From contig NZ_FOVI01000019.1 in NCBI RefSeq assembly GCF_900115115.1, positions 1 to 55,626 of the forward strand: 55,626 nucleotides of DNA, read 5' to 3'. Position numbers and translations under genes: made by a program. The notes under the pieces were generated by a model. The model had not been told where the DNA came from. It saw only the letters and a list, made by a program, of their open reading frames with translations, and did not search any database. This document shows positions 34,579 to 43,140 of the stretch, piece by piece. The stretch is from Paenimyroides ummariense. Lineage in GTDB: Bacteria > Bacteroidota > Bacteroidia > Flavobacteriales > Flavobacteriaceae. Position 1 is the first letter of the stretch. Each line of letters begins with the position of its first letter.

Positions 34579-34811
34579 TTACTTGGTTTATCGCCGTTAG
34601 CCAGCGAAAACTTAATCGATTTTTTTGGATACAATTCAGAACTCATGTGGCTTGGGTTGTTGATCAATTTTTTAATACTGATTTTATCGCCCAATTTAAA
34701 ATTAGCCTCAACCATTTTATAATCTAACAAATAAGGTCCGCAGAAATAATTTCCTTTTTCATCTTTTTCAATAATTCCTTGGTATAAACCTTCTTTCGTT
34801 TCTTTTCCCAT
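34575..34811 (-). CDS. Small conserved-looking soluble protein
   Basis: A 78-aa protein starting MGKETKEGLYQGIIEKDEKGNYFCGPYL (in two parts). A TTG at 34832 extends the frame by seven codons, but that TTG is the end of the -7 promoter element TATCTTTG, so the ATG at 34811 is preferred. The body looks like a small beta-barrel (DYKMVEANFKLGDKISIKKL). No signal peptide; function unknown. It is convergent with the exported protein gene at 33901. Confidence 0.65.
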   Translation of the reverse strand: MGKETKEGLYQGIIEKDEKGNYFCGPYLLDYKMVEANFKLGDKISIKKLINNPSHMSSELYPKKSIKFSLANGDKPSK

Positions 34812-34829
34812 AACGTTTAATTTAAAGTG

Positions 34830-34837
34830 CAAAGATA
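34830..34837 (-). promoter_or_regulatory. -7 element of the small protein gene
   Basis: On the minus strand the sequence is TATCTTTG, 18 bases before the ATG at 34811. Confidence 0.55.
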
Positions 34838-34951
34838 AAGACTATTTATTCTTTTTCATATCAATTAACATTGGTAAATTCTTTTAGACTAAATAAATAC
34901 TAAAAACATAAGCAAAGCGTTACTTAAATAACAATTAATAAAACACTGTAA

Positions 34952-36610
34952 ATGAAAAATTTCTTTTTGCTACTTTTCTTTGTAGCAACCAATGCTATTG
35001 GACAAACTTCTATTTCCGAAACTGATAAAATAGCTGCTTGGACCAAAATGTGGAGCTTTTTAAAATATTTTCATCCTGCTGTTACACATGGAACAATGGA
35101 TTGGGATCAATTTTATTTAAATGAGTTAGATTCATTAAAAAACATAAATTCAAAAGAAGATTTAAACCTCCGATTTATAGACATAATCAAAAAATTGAAC
35201 AGTGAAAGAGTAATGTATGTAAATCCAAAAGAAACAGAGTTTGTTGATACAATTATAAACAATCTATACAACGTTGAACACTTCTCAGATGAACTGATGC
35301 AATATTTTAAAGAAATTGCATTACAAAGAATCAGTGGTAAAAACAGATTTTTAGATTTTAATGAGATTGACCATCCTATTTTTTTAGAAAAAGATACCTA
35401 CAAAGACATTCACTATCCCTCAAAACCAATAAGATTATTAGCACTTGCAAGAATTTGGGCAACAATAGAATATTTTTCGCCACATAAAAACCGTATTGAA
35501 TTAGGTTGGCAAAATGTTTTAGAAAATCAAATTCCGAAATTCGAAAAGGCTAAAGACAGTTTAGAGTATTACAAAGCAATTCTTAATACTTTCTCTTATT
35601 TACGTGACTCCCATTCATCAATTACATTTCATCCTGATAAATATTCTGCTTTAGGAGATAAAGGCTTTCAACTATATTTTCAACTGATAGAAGATAAAGT
35701 AGTTGCAACAAATTTTTTACCTCAAAGCAAATTACTGAAACAGAAAGACCAAATAGAATATGGTGATATTCTTATAAGTATTGATGGTATTTCTGTTGAT
35801 AATCTGCTAAATGAATACAGACAATTTGTTGGAGGATCTCATAAAGCGTCGAGAGATAAATTTATAACATCTAATCATCTAAGATTAGGTTGGAATGATA
35901 CAGCAGTAGTTGAAGTTGAGAGAAGTAATGAATTGAAAAAATTAAAACTTCATAGATACAAAGGAAATTATATATCAAAATTAATTTCAGATGAACTTGT
36001 AGCTACAAGTTGGAAAGAAATTGACAAAGAAATTGGATTTATAAGAACAGATCTTATGAGCAATGAAGAATTTTATAAAGCTATGAGAAAATTAAAGAAA
36101 AAAAAGGCTTTAATAATTGACCTCCGTCATGGGTATAATTTCGATAAACTCAATTCTGAAGTTTTAGCGTACTATTTTTCATCAGAAGAAAAAAAATATG
36201 CACACATGTATAATATTAGTAAAGACATTCCTGGGAAATTTTATGAAATTAATCCCGTTTTCATGATTGGTATAAAACAAAAACCAAAGTATAATGGAAA
36301 ATTAATTATTTTGATTGACGAATATGTACAAAGTGCATCAGAAACAGCTCTTTCATTAATTAAAACTTTTCCTAATGTTATACTTATTGGTCAATCTACG
36401 GCTGGTTCAAATGGTAACGCAGCTTTAATTAATATTCCTGGAAATTATTCTGTGTATTTCACTGCTGCCGGCATGAGTTATCCTGATGGAACGTCAGCGG
36501 TTGGCAATGGCATTCAACCCGATATATATGTAAAAAGAACTATTGAGGGGATTAAAAATAATAAAGACGAAATTTTAGAAAAAGCAGTAGAATATGCAAA
36601 AAGCAATTAA
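34952..36610 (+). CDS. S41 family peptidase (C-terminal-processing type), exported
   Basis: A 552-aa protein with signal MKNFFLLLFFVATNAIGQ. The N-terminal helical part (KIAAWTKMWSFLKYFHPAV) is typical of the tricorn-core-like S41 peptidases of Bacteroidota. A PDZ-like segment lies at ~255-310 (GDILISIDGISVDNLL). The catalytic domain contains ALIIDLRHG and LIILIDEYVQSASETALSLI, where the Ser before ETA is the expected nucleophile, then GQSTAGSNGNAA and SYPDGTSAVGNGIQPDI. It would cleave proteins or peptides in the periplasm or at the surface. Its last 17 bases overlap the next gene, so it heads a co-directional cluster reaching 40298. Confidence 0.9.
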   Translation: MKNFFLLLFFVATNAIGQTSISETDKIAAWTKMWSFLKYFHPAVTHGTMDWDQFYLNELDSLKNINSKEDLNLRFIDIIKKLNSERVMYVNPKETEFVDTIINNLYNVEHFSDELMQYFKEIALQRISGKNRFLDFNEIDHPIFLEKDTYKDIHYPSKPIRLLALARIWATIEYFSPHKNRIELGWQNVLENQIPKFEKAKDSLEYYKAILNTFSYLRDSHSSITFHPDKYSALGDKGFQLYFQLIEDKVVATNFLPQSKLLKQKDQIEYGDILISIDGISVDNLLNEYRQFVGGSHKASRDKFITSNHLRLGWNDTAVVEVERSNELKKLKLHRYKGNYISKLISDELVATSWKEIDKEIGFIRTDLMSNEEFYKAMRKLKKKKALIIDLRHGYNFDKLNSEVLAYYFSSEEKKYAHMYNISKDIPGKFYEINPVFMIGIKQKPKYNGKLIILIDEYVQSASETALSLIKTFPNVILIGQSTAGSNGNAALINIPGNYSVYFTAAGMSYPDGTSAVGNGIQPDIYVKRTIEGIKNNKDEILEKAVEYAKSN

Positions 36611-37603
36611 ACTAATGTTATTTCTGTTTTTAATAAACACTATAACAATCAATGCCCAAACACTTATAAACAATGAAGTACTACTTTTTTCTATAGAAAA
36701 TAAAACCATTGATTTTATTGTTGCTGATAAAAATCTAGAAGAAAAGAAACCCATTTTACTTTTTTGTCAAGGTTCATTGCCTATTCCATTGCTCATTAAA
36801 AAAGAAGATGGAACTACCGAAATTATTGCAGGTGGTGTTAAAACATTGAATTTAGAAGAATTGCAAAAATCATTTTATGTTGTGGTTGTATCAATGCCCG
36901 AAACTCCGGCGACTGTTAGTGAAAGTGATTTGAATAATCAATTTTATTTTGATCCAAGGCATGAAAATCAACCAACTGAATTATTTTTAAAAGCAGATTA
37001 CGTTGAAAATTATGTGAATAGAGCAGAAAAAGTCTTAAGCTTTTTACAAAATCAATCGTGGGTTAGCAATGAAAAGTTGGTTATTGCAGGTCATTCTCAA
37101 GGAACAAAAATTGCGTCAAAAATTGCATTGCAAAATAAATTTGTTACTCATTTAGGTTTATTTAACCCAAATCCGTTTGGAAGAATTGATGAGGAAGTTA
37201 GACAAGCCAGATTAGATGCTCAATCAAAAAAAATCAGTTGGACAGAAGCATCTACAGCAATTGATGAATCGATATTGTTTTATCAACATGCATCAGATCC
37301 TAAAAATCAAACGGAAGATCCATCACTTATAGCTTGGAAATCTTTCTCTCAACCCAGTTTAAACGATTGGTTAAAAATAGAAATACCTATTTATATTGCT
37401 TACGGAACCGAAGATACATCGAGTGCCTTGTGTGATATTGTTCCACTATTTTTTATTAGTCAGCAAAAACAAATTTAACTGTAAAACGTTATATTGGCGT
37501 AGAACATAATTTTTTCAAGGTGGAAAACGGTAAAGTAGATTATGAAAATGATCCAGAATGGAAGAACGTAATGACCGAATTTTTAAATTGGATTGAAAAA
37601 TAA
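36594..37603 (+). pseudogene. Exported alpha/beta hydrolase, frameshifted near the 3' end
   Basis: Starts inside the end of the S41 gene, with signal MQKAIKLMLFLFLINTITINAQ. The alpha/beta hydrolase core has LFCQGS (~residue 57), the nucleophile elbow AGHSQGTKIA (Ser in GHSQG, ~167) and YIAYGTEDTSS (Asp region). The frame stops at 37478. A -1 shift at the A5 tract 37465-37469 (one missing A) would join it to a downstream frame that reads LTVKRYIGVEHNFFKVENG and ends FLNWIEK at 37603, supplying the catalytic His (EHNFF). As it stands the product lacks that His. Real inactivation and a homopolymer sequencing error are both possible. Confidence 0.7.
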
Positions 37604-37608
37604 ATTTT

Positions 37609-38528
37609 ATGAAAAAACTATTTAAACTAATTTTATTCGTGTTTTTAGTAAACACAATCACTATACACGCCCAAACCTACCGCGATACTTTAACGTCGCA
37701 AATCATATATAATTTTCCTAAAGATGAAAACGCTTATCAAAAATTAAAATCTGATATCAAATCATTAGAAAAATTAGAAGAAAGTCAAATCCTGAAATTT
37801 TGCATTCAAAATTATCATCAATTTATAAATTCAACGACATTGATTATTTTAAGGAAGTTTTAACCCTGCTAACTCTTAAATATGGTTACAATTTAAGCTA
37901 TGCATCAGGATCCGAAAATTATTATGATGCAATTATTCAAGGCGATTTAGCGGTTTGGTTTAAAGAAATGTACATTAAAAACCATAGCGAATGGTTAGGT
38001 GAAAATTTAGACAAACAGATTGATATTTATAGATTGAATTCGTTACATGAAAAAGATCAAATTCAAAGAAACTTTTTTAGCATGATACGCAGCGTAAAAG
38101 ACTTAACTGATAATCAACTTAAAGAAATTAGAGCATTAGAAGGTGTTACGTTTAATAATAATTTTGAAACATTAATTGATGTTACTAAAGAAATAAATAA
38201 TCTTCCAAAGGGAAATTCTTTTGCGTTAATTCAAAATGGTTTTGGTATTGTAGAATTGCACATTATGCAGCACGAAAATACTTTTGAAAAAGCTTGGCAA
38301 ATATTGTATCCTTGGTATAAAAAAGCATATCTTAAAAAAGATATTTCTTCCAGATATTTTAGAGATATAGATTCTTGGATGTATAAATACAACGGCAAAC
38401 AACTATTTAACCTTCTTAAAATTGAAGACGTTCCTGAAAGTTGGCATAACAATATAGACGATAAAGAAATTCCGTTAGTAGATCCCGAAAAAACAAAAAG
38501 ATTAAGACAAGAATTAGGTTGGGAATAA
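37609..38528 (+). pseudogene. Exported DUF6624-like protein, frameshifted
   Basis: The ATG at 37609 opens signal MKKLFKLILFVFLVNTITIHAQ, almost the same as that of the preceding hydrolase. The frame ends at 37863 and a second frame (from about 37815) continues to 38528. One base missing near CAATTTATAAATTC (37819-37832) would fuse them as ...NYHQF-YKFNDIDYFKEVL.... The second part has the outline of DUF6624: a conserved QH (LHIMQHENTFEKA), an acidic-aromatic segment and the end DPEKTKRLRQELGW, compare PEYVDQRRAEMGL in the gene at 39678. The usual GxxQxYGTQ segment is degenerate here (NGKQLFNLL). Confidence 0.65.
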
Positions 38529-38539
38529 AAAATACAGAT

Positions 38540-39667
38540 ATGAAAAGAATAATTTTAGTTTTATGCTTTTTAGCGTTCTTAAATAACTATGGTCAAACCA
38601 CAAACAATGATCTCCATTTTAGCATTTCAAAGACCGTAAATCAAGAAGATGAACAAATTGTTGAAATTATTAGAACAGTACGTGCATTTTTAGAAACAAA
38701 AAACAATTCATACACATCTAATGAGTATTGGTTAAAATCAGATTTTGAAAAGCATTACTATCCGTTTTTAGATATTTTCGAAATTGAAACCGGCAGAGAA
38801 GGAAAAAATGTTTACCAGCCAAGTTTAATGGAAGTCATTGCTACAAATAAGGCAGATCAATGGATTGTGAAGCTGGCATTTATCGGTCATAATAACGAAA
38901 CTCAGGATAATTTAATTAGATCTATTTACAATATCATTGCAACAAAAGTAAACAATAAAATAGTATTAAGTCGATACCAAGATTTTGTGTTAGAATCGTG
39001 GCAACACCATCAAGCACAAAGCATATCATATTACATTTCGCCTTTAAAAAAAATAAACGAAATAGAAATTACAAAACAGCAAAAAGATATAGAAATGTTG
39101 TGTGATTTCTTTAATACAAAACCAATACCGTTAACTTACATTTCGTGCATTAATCCAAAAGAACTTTTTGAAGTTAAAGGATTTGATTATAACCCAATGA
39201 TGTATGTTAGTAAAGTTGGCGGTTTGGCAGAATTTGGAAACATTATTTTATCTGGAAACAATTCAGAAATTTATACCCATGAAATCATTCATATTTATAC
39301 AATGAATCTTTTTCCAAATAAAAATCCTTTTTTCGATGAAGGTTTGGCTACATTTTTATCGGGTAGCGGAATTTTTGATTATTCTTGGCATAAAAACAAA
39401 TTTAAGCGGTTTTTACAAGAAAATCCATCATTTAAAATTGAAGAACATACAGATGACTTGTATGAAAGATTGTATTTTGAAGAAGAAACATCAATTCCAT
39501 ATTTAATTGCTGCAGTTGTTTGCGAACGAACAATTAGATTGTATGGTAAAGAAAAATACTTTGAAATTTTAAACTCAAAAGATGATTTGTGGATTTCGTT
39601 AAATAAAGTAGGATTAACTAAAGAAAACATTAATTTGGAAATTAAGAAAGAGATTGGATTGGATTAA
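38540..39667 (+). CDS. Exported HExxH metallopeptidase-like protein
   Basis: A 375-aa protein from the ATG at 38540 (signal MKRIILVLCFLAFLNNYGQ). The site THEIIHIYTMNLF, with FFDEGLATFLSG following at ~20 residues, is the gluzincin (peptidase MA-like) pattern: two His and a Glu in HExxH and a Glu in DEGLA as third ligand. The N-terminal ~200 residues are a substrate-associated domain without known family. It starts 11 bases after the DUF6624-like pseudogene and ends 10 bases before the next gene, so it is part of the cluster. A peptidase role is likely but the substrate is unknown. Confidence 0.82.
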   Translation: MKRIILVLCFLAFLNNYGQTTNNDLHFSISKTVNQEDEQIVEIIRTVRAFLETKNNSYTSNEYWLKSDFEKHYYPFLDIFEIETGREGKNVYQPSLMEVIATNKADQWIVKLAFIGHNNETQDNLIRSIYNIIATKVNNKIVLSRYQDFVLESWQHHQAQSISYYISPLKKINEIEITKQQKDIEMLCDFFNTKPIPLTYISCINPKELFEVKGFDYNPMMYVSKVGGLAEFGNIILSGNNSEIYTHEIIHIYTMNLFPNKNPFFDEGLATFLSGSGIFDYSWHKNKFKRFLQENPSFKIEEHTDDLYERLYFEEETSIPYLIAAVVCERTIRLYGKEKYFEILNSKDDLWISLNKVGLTKENINLEIKKEIGLD

Positions 39668-39677
39668 AACCGTTAAA

Positions 39678-40298
39678 ATGAAAAGAATAATTCTATTACT
39701 CATATTGATTTGTACAATTTCGTGCGTAAAAAAAGAAGAAGATAAAACTATTATATTTAACCAGTTCGTTGAGAATATAAAACCAATAAAACCACATCCA
39801 ATAAATTGCTTTGATTTACCAAATATTTTAGAGAAAGTAAGAAAAGAAGATGGGTTGAATCGTGTTGATGAGATAAATCCATTAATCGACAGAAAGAATT
39901 TAGAAATTGTTGTAAGTATTATAGAAAATTGTGGAATGCCAACTTCAAAAAGTATTGATAAAAAACATATTGCTACCATTTTTTTAGTTTTACAACATGG
40001 CGATAACTATCATCGCAAAAAATATTTTCATTTAATTGAACAAGCCGTAAAACATGGAGATCTACAGAAAAGTGATTATGCTTTAATGAAAGATAGAATT
40101 TTGGTTAGCGACGGAAAACCTCAAATGTATGGTACGCAATTGACATCTACTCTTCACGATAGTAATAAGTTTGAAGTCTATGAAATTGAAGAACCCGAAT
40201 ATGTTGATCAGCGAAGAGCAGAAATGGGGTTAAATCCAATTAATGATTATCTTAAAATGTGGGATACTTCGATTGATGTTAAACAAATGAAAAAATAA
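39678..40298 (+). CDS. DUF6624 domain lipoprotein
   Basis: A 206-aa protein from the ATG at 39678 with lipoprotein signal MKRIILLLILICTISC. The C-terminal half matches the DUF6624 outline: FLVLQHGDNYHRKKYF, DYALMKDRILVSDGKPQMYGTQ and EYVDQRRAEMGLNPI. The function of DUF6624 is not known to me. The conserved His, Asp-Arg and Gln-Met-Tyr-Gly residues suggest a binding or catalytic site. It is the intact relative of the broken gene at 37609-38528, with one metallopeptidase gene between. It is the last gene of the co-directional cluster. Confidence 0.82.
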   Translation: MKRIILLLILICTISCVKKEEDKTIIFNQFVENIKPIKPHPINCFDLPNILEKVRKEDGLNRVDEINPLIDRKNLEIVVSIIENCGMPTSKSIDKKHIATIFLVLQHGDNYHRKKYFHLIEQAVKHGDLQKSDYALMKDRILVSDGKPQMYGTQLTSTLHDSNKFEVYEIEEPEYVDQRRAEMGLNPINDYLKMWDTSIDVKQMKK

Positions 40299-40360
40299 AG
40301 CAGGAATACATCCATTAAAAATCTTTCCCTAACTTTATAAAATCAAACATAAATAAAAAA

Positions 40361-41398
40361 ATGACAACAAAAGCTTATGCAGCCTTTAATGCGGTAGATC
40401 CGTTAGGCGCACATACTATAGAACGCAGAACGTTAGACGCTAAAGATGTATCAATAAAAATAGAATATTGCGGCGTTTGTCACAGCGATTTGCATACGGC
40501 AAAATCAGATTGGGGACCAACAAATTATCCGGCAGTTCCTGGGCACGAAATCATTGGTCGGGTTGAAGCTGTTGGTAGTGAAGTAACAAAATTTAAAGTC
40601 GGCGATATTGTAGGTGTTGGTTGTATGGTAGAATCCTGCCAGCATTGCCATTCGTGCGATGAAGGTTTAGAGCAGTATTGCGAAAACGGATTTACGGGAA
40701 CTTACAATTCTAAAAACTCTAAATACGGTGGAATTACATACGGCGGTTATGCAGAAAAAATTGTGGTACAAGAAAGTTTTGTGCTAAACGTGCCAACCAA
40801 TCTTCCGTTAGAAAATGTAGCTCCGTTATTATGTGCCGGTATCACCACTTGGTCGCCACTCCGCCATTGGAACGTGAAAAAAGGCGATAAAGTAGGCGTT
40901 GTTGGTTTAGGCGGTTTAGGGCACATGGGCGTTAAGTTTGCCAAAGCAATGGGTGTGCATGTGGTTATGATTACTACATCGGTAAGTAAAGGTGAAGATG
41001 CCATGAAATTAGGAGCCGATGAGGTATTGATTTCTACCAATGCCGATGAAATGAAAGCACACGCATATAGTTTCGATTTTCTTTTAAATACCATTCCGGT
41101 GGCACACGATGTAAATCCGTATTTGTTGTTGCTAAAGCTCGATAAAACTATGTGTATGGTTGGTGCAATTGAACCATTTCCGATTCATGGTGGCGTTTTG
41201 ATTAACAAACGCAGAAACATAGCCGGATCGTTAATCGGTGGAATTAAAGAAACGCAGGAAATGCTTGATTTTTGTGGAGAACACGGAATTGTCTCTGAAG
41301 TAGAAGTAATTAATATGCACGATATTAATGAAGCTTACGTGCGCATGCAAAAATCGGATGTGAAGTATCGTTTTGTAATTGATATGAAAACGCTGTAA
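40361..41398 (+). CDS. Zinc-dependent NAD(P) alcohol dehydrogenase (YahK/CAD type)
   Basis: A 345-aa medium-chain dehydrogenase that reduces aldehydes or oxidises alcohols. Catalytic zinc ligands are in CGVCHSDLH (~residues 38-46) and PGHEIIGRV (~62). The structural zinc site is CQHCHSCDEGLEQYC. The Rossmann motif GVVGLGGLGHMGVKFAKA is at ~175. The sequence pattern and length are those of the broad-range YahK/cinnamyl alcohol dehydrogenase group. It is cytosolic and probably detoxifies aldehydes. It is 62 bases after the DUF6624 gene, with a likely separate promoter. Confidence 0.95.
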   Translation: MTTKAYAAFNAVDPLGAHTIERRTLDAKDVSIKIEYCGVCHSDLHTAKSDWGPTNYPAVPGHEIIGRVEAVGSEVTKFKVGDIVGVGCMVESCQHCHSCDEGLEQYCENGFTGTYNSKNSKYGGITYGGYAEKIVVQESFVLNVPTNLPLENVAPLLCAGITTWSPLRHWNVKKGDKVGVVGLGGLGHMGVKFAKAMGVHVVMITTSVSKGEDAMKLGADEVLISTNADEMKAHAYSFDFLLNTIPVAHDVNPYLLLLKLDKTMCMVGAIEPFPIHGGVLINKRRNIAGSLIGGIKETQEMLDFCGEHGIVSEVEVINMHDINEAYVRMQKSDVKYRFVIDMKTL

Positions 41399-41429
41399 AA
41401 ACCGATTTTTACTTTTCTTAATTATTGTC

Positions 41430-41437
41430 TATATTTG
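41430..41437 (+). promoter_or_regulatory. -7 element of the lipocalin-like lipoprotein gene
   Basis: TATATTTG, 28 bases before the ATG at 41465. An in-frame ATG at 41435 overlaps it and is therefore not the start. Confidence 0.6.
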
Positions 41438-41464
41438 CGCTTTATTAATTTTAAAAAGACAATT

Positions 41465-41938
41465 ATGAAAAAAGTATTATTGCTATTGGTTGCAGTATCA
41501 TTTTCTTTTGTTTCATGTGATAAGAACGATGATAATCAAGTGGCGGAAGTTTCTCCTATTCACGGTAAATGGGAAGTAAAATCATTTAATGCAGAAGCAA
41601 CTGTAAATGGTACACCAATACCAGATGAAGATCTTGATTTTGAAAATGTGATAGGTACCGTTTTTGAATTTAAAGCAGGAAATACAATTGCCATTACAAC
41701 ATTTGATGATTTCGAAGAAAAATGGACCACTGATACAGGAACATATGTATACTACCCAAGTGAGAACAAAATAGATTGCACTATGACTGATGTTGAGGAT
41801 GGAACTAAATATACCCAAACAATGAACATTAAATTATTAAATGCTACCAATTATAACTTTAATGTTACAGAAGAAGAAAAAGATGGTGGAGATATTTATA
41901 AATTATCAATGGATATAAACTGCGAAAAGGTAAAGTAA
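41465..41938 (+). CDS. Lipocalin-like lipoprotein
   Basis: A 157-aa lipoprotein (signal MKKVLLLLVAVSFSFVSC). The mature part is an eight-strand-type beta domain beginning HGKWEVKSFNAEATVNG, with EFKAGNTIAITTFDD and DTGTYVYYPSENKIDCTM, as in the lipocalin-like (DUF4923/lipocalin_4 type) proteins common in Bacteroidota. The GxW motif of lipocalins is present as GKWEV. The ligand is unknown. It is followed by a small membrane protein gene. Confidence 0.82.
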   Translation: MKKVLLLLVAVSFSFVSCDKNDDNQVAEVSPIHGKWEVKSFNAEATVNGTPIPDEDLDFENVIGTVFEFKAGNTIAITTFDDFEEKWTTDTGTYVYYPSENKIDCTMTDVEDGTKYTQTMNIKLLNATNYNFNVTEEEKDGGDIYKLSMDINCEKVK

Positions 41939-41986
41939 ACAATAATTAAGTGCTTTTGTTCGTTATTGATGTAAAATAGTATCATT

Positions 41987-42190
41987 ATGAAAAAATCAAT
42001 TATAAATATTTTAGCACTTGCTTCGGCAATTACAACCACAGGTTTTTTGTTAGACGGCGATGCTAAGGATCCAAGCGTATTAACCCGTATTACCGAATAT
42101 GTAGCAATGCTTACCATTGTTTTTACTATTTTATCCGGTTTTTATTTTGGAATAAAATCAATAACAAAAAAGTTACAGATTGTAAAATAA
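41987..42190 (+). CDS. Small membrane protein of unknown function
   Basis: A 67-aa protein with two hydrophobic segments (IINILALASAITTTGFLL, AMLTIVFTILSGFYFGI) separated by a charged loop (DGDAKDPSVLTRITEY), and a basic tail KKLQIVK. Probably inner membrane. No family recognised. It begins 48 bases after the lipocalin-like gene and ends at a terminator. Confidence 0.65.
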   Translation: MKKSIINILALASAITTTGFLLDGDAKDPSVLTRITEYVAMLTIVFTILSGFYFGIKSITKKLQIVK

Positions 42191-42226
42191 AACAAAAGCT
42201 CTTGAGAAGTCAAGAGCTTTTGTTTT
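42190..42226. terminator. Bidirectional terminator
   Basis: AAACAAAAGCTCTTGA and TCAAGAGCTTTTGTTT arms with a GAAG loop: a perfect 16-bp stem between convergent genes. Confidence 0.88.
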
Positions 42227-42758
42227 ACATACTCATCATTACCATTGGCTGTAAACATTCGCCGGGTTGTAGTTTATTATTGTTTTCGTCGATTAAAAAT
42301 TCAATTTCTTTCGCTTTAGGTTTGTAAGTAATTTTAAACAATTGTGCTTTAAATCGATCTAATTTATCGGGTGTAAAAGTAAAAGTGCGTTTTTCAATTT
42401 TAAAAACACCATCTATAAATTGCATGGTTTCGGTTTGTACCAAGTCATAACCAGCCTCTTTTGCTTCTTTCTTTTTTATGGGATCATAATCATAAGTGGT
42501 AATAACCATTCGAGCCAAATCACTATTCCAGCCATATTCCAACAAGGTTTCGTTTACATAAACTAAAGAATCCTTTTTTTCTTCCATTTTAAAAGAGAAA
42601 CATTTTTTAGAATCATCTTTAACAGTTAATTCTTGAATTTTTGGTGGCTCTAAAACCTCTTTCACGGGTGGAGGCGGAATAACTTTTCTAGGTTTCTTTT
42701 TTTGAGCCGATCCAACAAAGCACATTAACAATGCGGTAATCATGATTAATTGTTTCAT
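42225..42758 (-). CDS. Exported protein with proline-rich N-terminus
   Basis: A 177-aa protein with signal MKQLIMITALLMCFVGSAQ and a basic/proline-rich linker KKKPRKVIPPPPVKEVLEPP. A C-terminal domain (KCFSFKMEEKKDSLVYVNE, MQFIDGVFKIEKRTFTFTPD) has two Cys that could pair. No family recognised. It is five bases after the acetyltransferase gene, so the two are an operon on the minus strand. Confidence 0.72.
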   Translation of the reverse strand: MKQLIMITALLMCFVGSAQKKKPRKVIPPPPVKEVLEPPKIQELTVKDDSKKCFSFKMEEKKDSLVYVNETLLEYGWNSDLARMVITTYDYDPIKKKEAKEAGYDLVQTETMQFIDGVFKIEKRTFTFTPDKLDRFKAQLFKITYKPKAKEIEFLIDENNNKLQPGECLQPMVMMSM

Positions 42759-42763
42759 AAAAA

Positions 42764-43078
42764 CTAATCTTTAAAACCATTAAAGCTTGCGTCAACAATA
42801 CGTTTCCATTCTAAATGGCGTTTAATGTATGCAAACACAAGCGGACAAAGTGGAATTAATTTATAATTGTTTTCTTCTAAATAAACCAATGTTTTTTCTA
42901 TAAGTGCTGTTGCCACACCTCTGCCGGATAATTCAGGCGGGCTTTCGGTATGAATCAACTTAATAACATGGTCTTTTTCTTTAAAGTCTATAAAAGCGGT
43001 AAAACCATCAACTGTCAGTTCAAATCTATTGTTGCTATTATTTTTTACTACGTTAAGTGCTATAAATTCTTCTTTCAT
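42764..43078 (-). CDS. GNAT-like N-acetyltransferase (YidJ/GTN type)
   Basis: A 104-aa small acetyltransferase from the ATG at 43078; an upstream ATG at 43105 is in frame but adds a Lys-rich stretch absent in such proteins. The acetyl-CoA site is in HTESPPELSGRGVATALIEKTL (RGVA core). The following KLIPLCPLVFAYIKRH is typical of the short YjdJ/GTN1 group. The substrate is unknown. First gene of a two-gene minus-strand operon. Confidence 0.88.
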   Translation of the reverse strand: MKEEFIALNVVKNNSNNRFELTVDGFTAFIDFKEKDHVIKLIHTESPPELSGRGVATALIEKTLVYLEENNYKLIPLCPLVFAYIKRHLEWKRIVDASFNGFKD

Positions 43079-43140
43079 ATTTTTTTCTTTTTTGTGAAGA
43101 TACATTTTTATCTTTTCATCAATACTTAATGTAGATTGAT

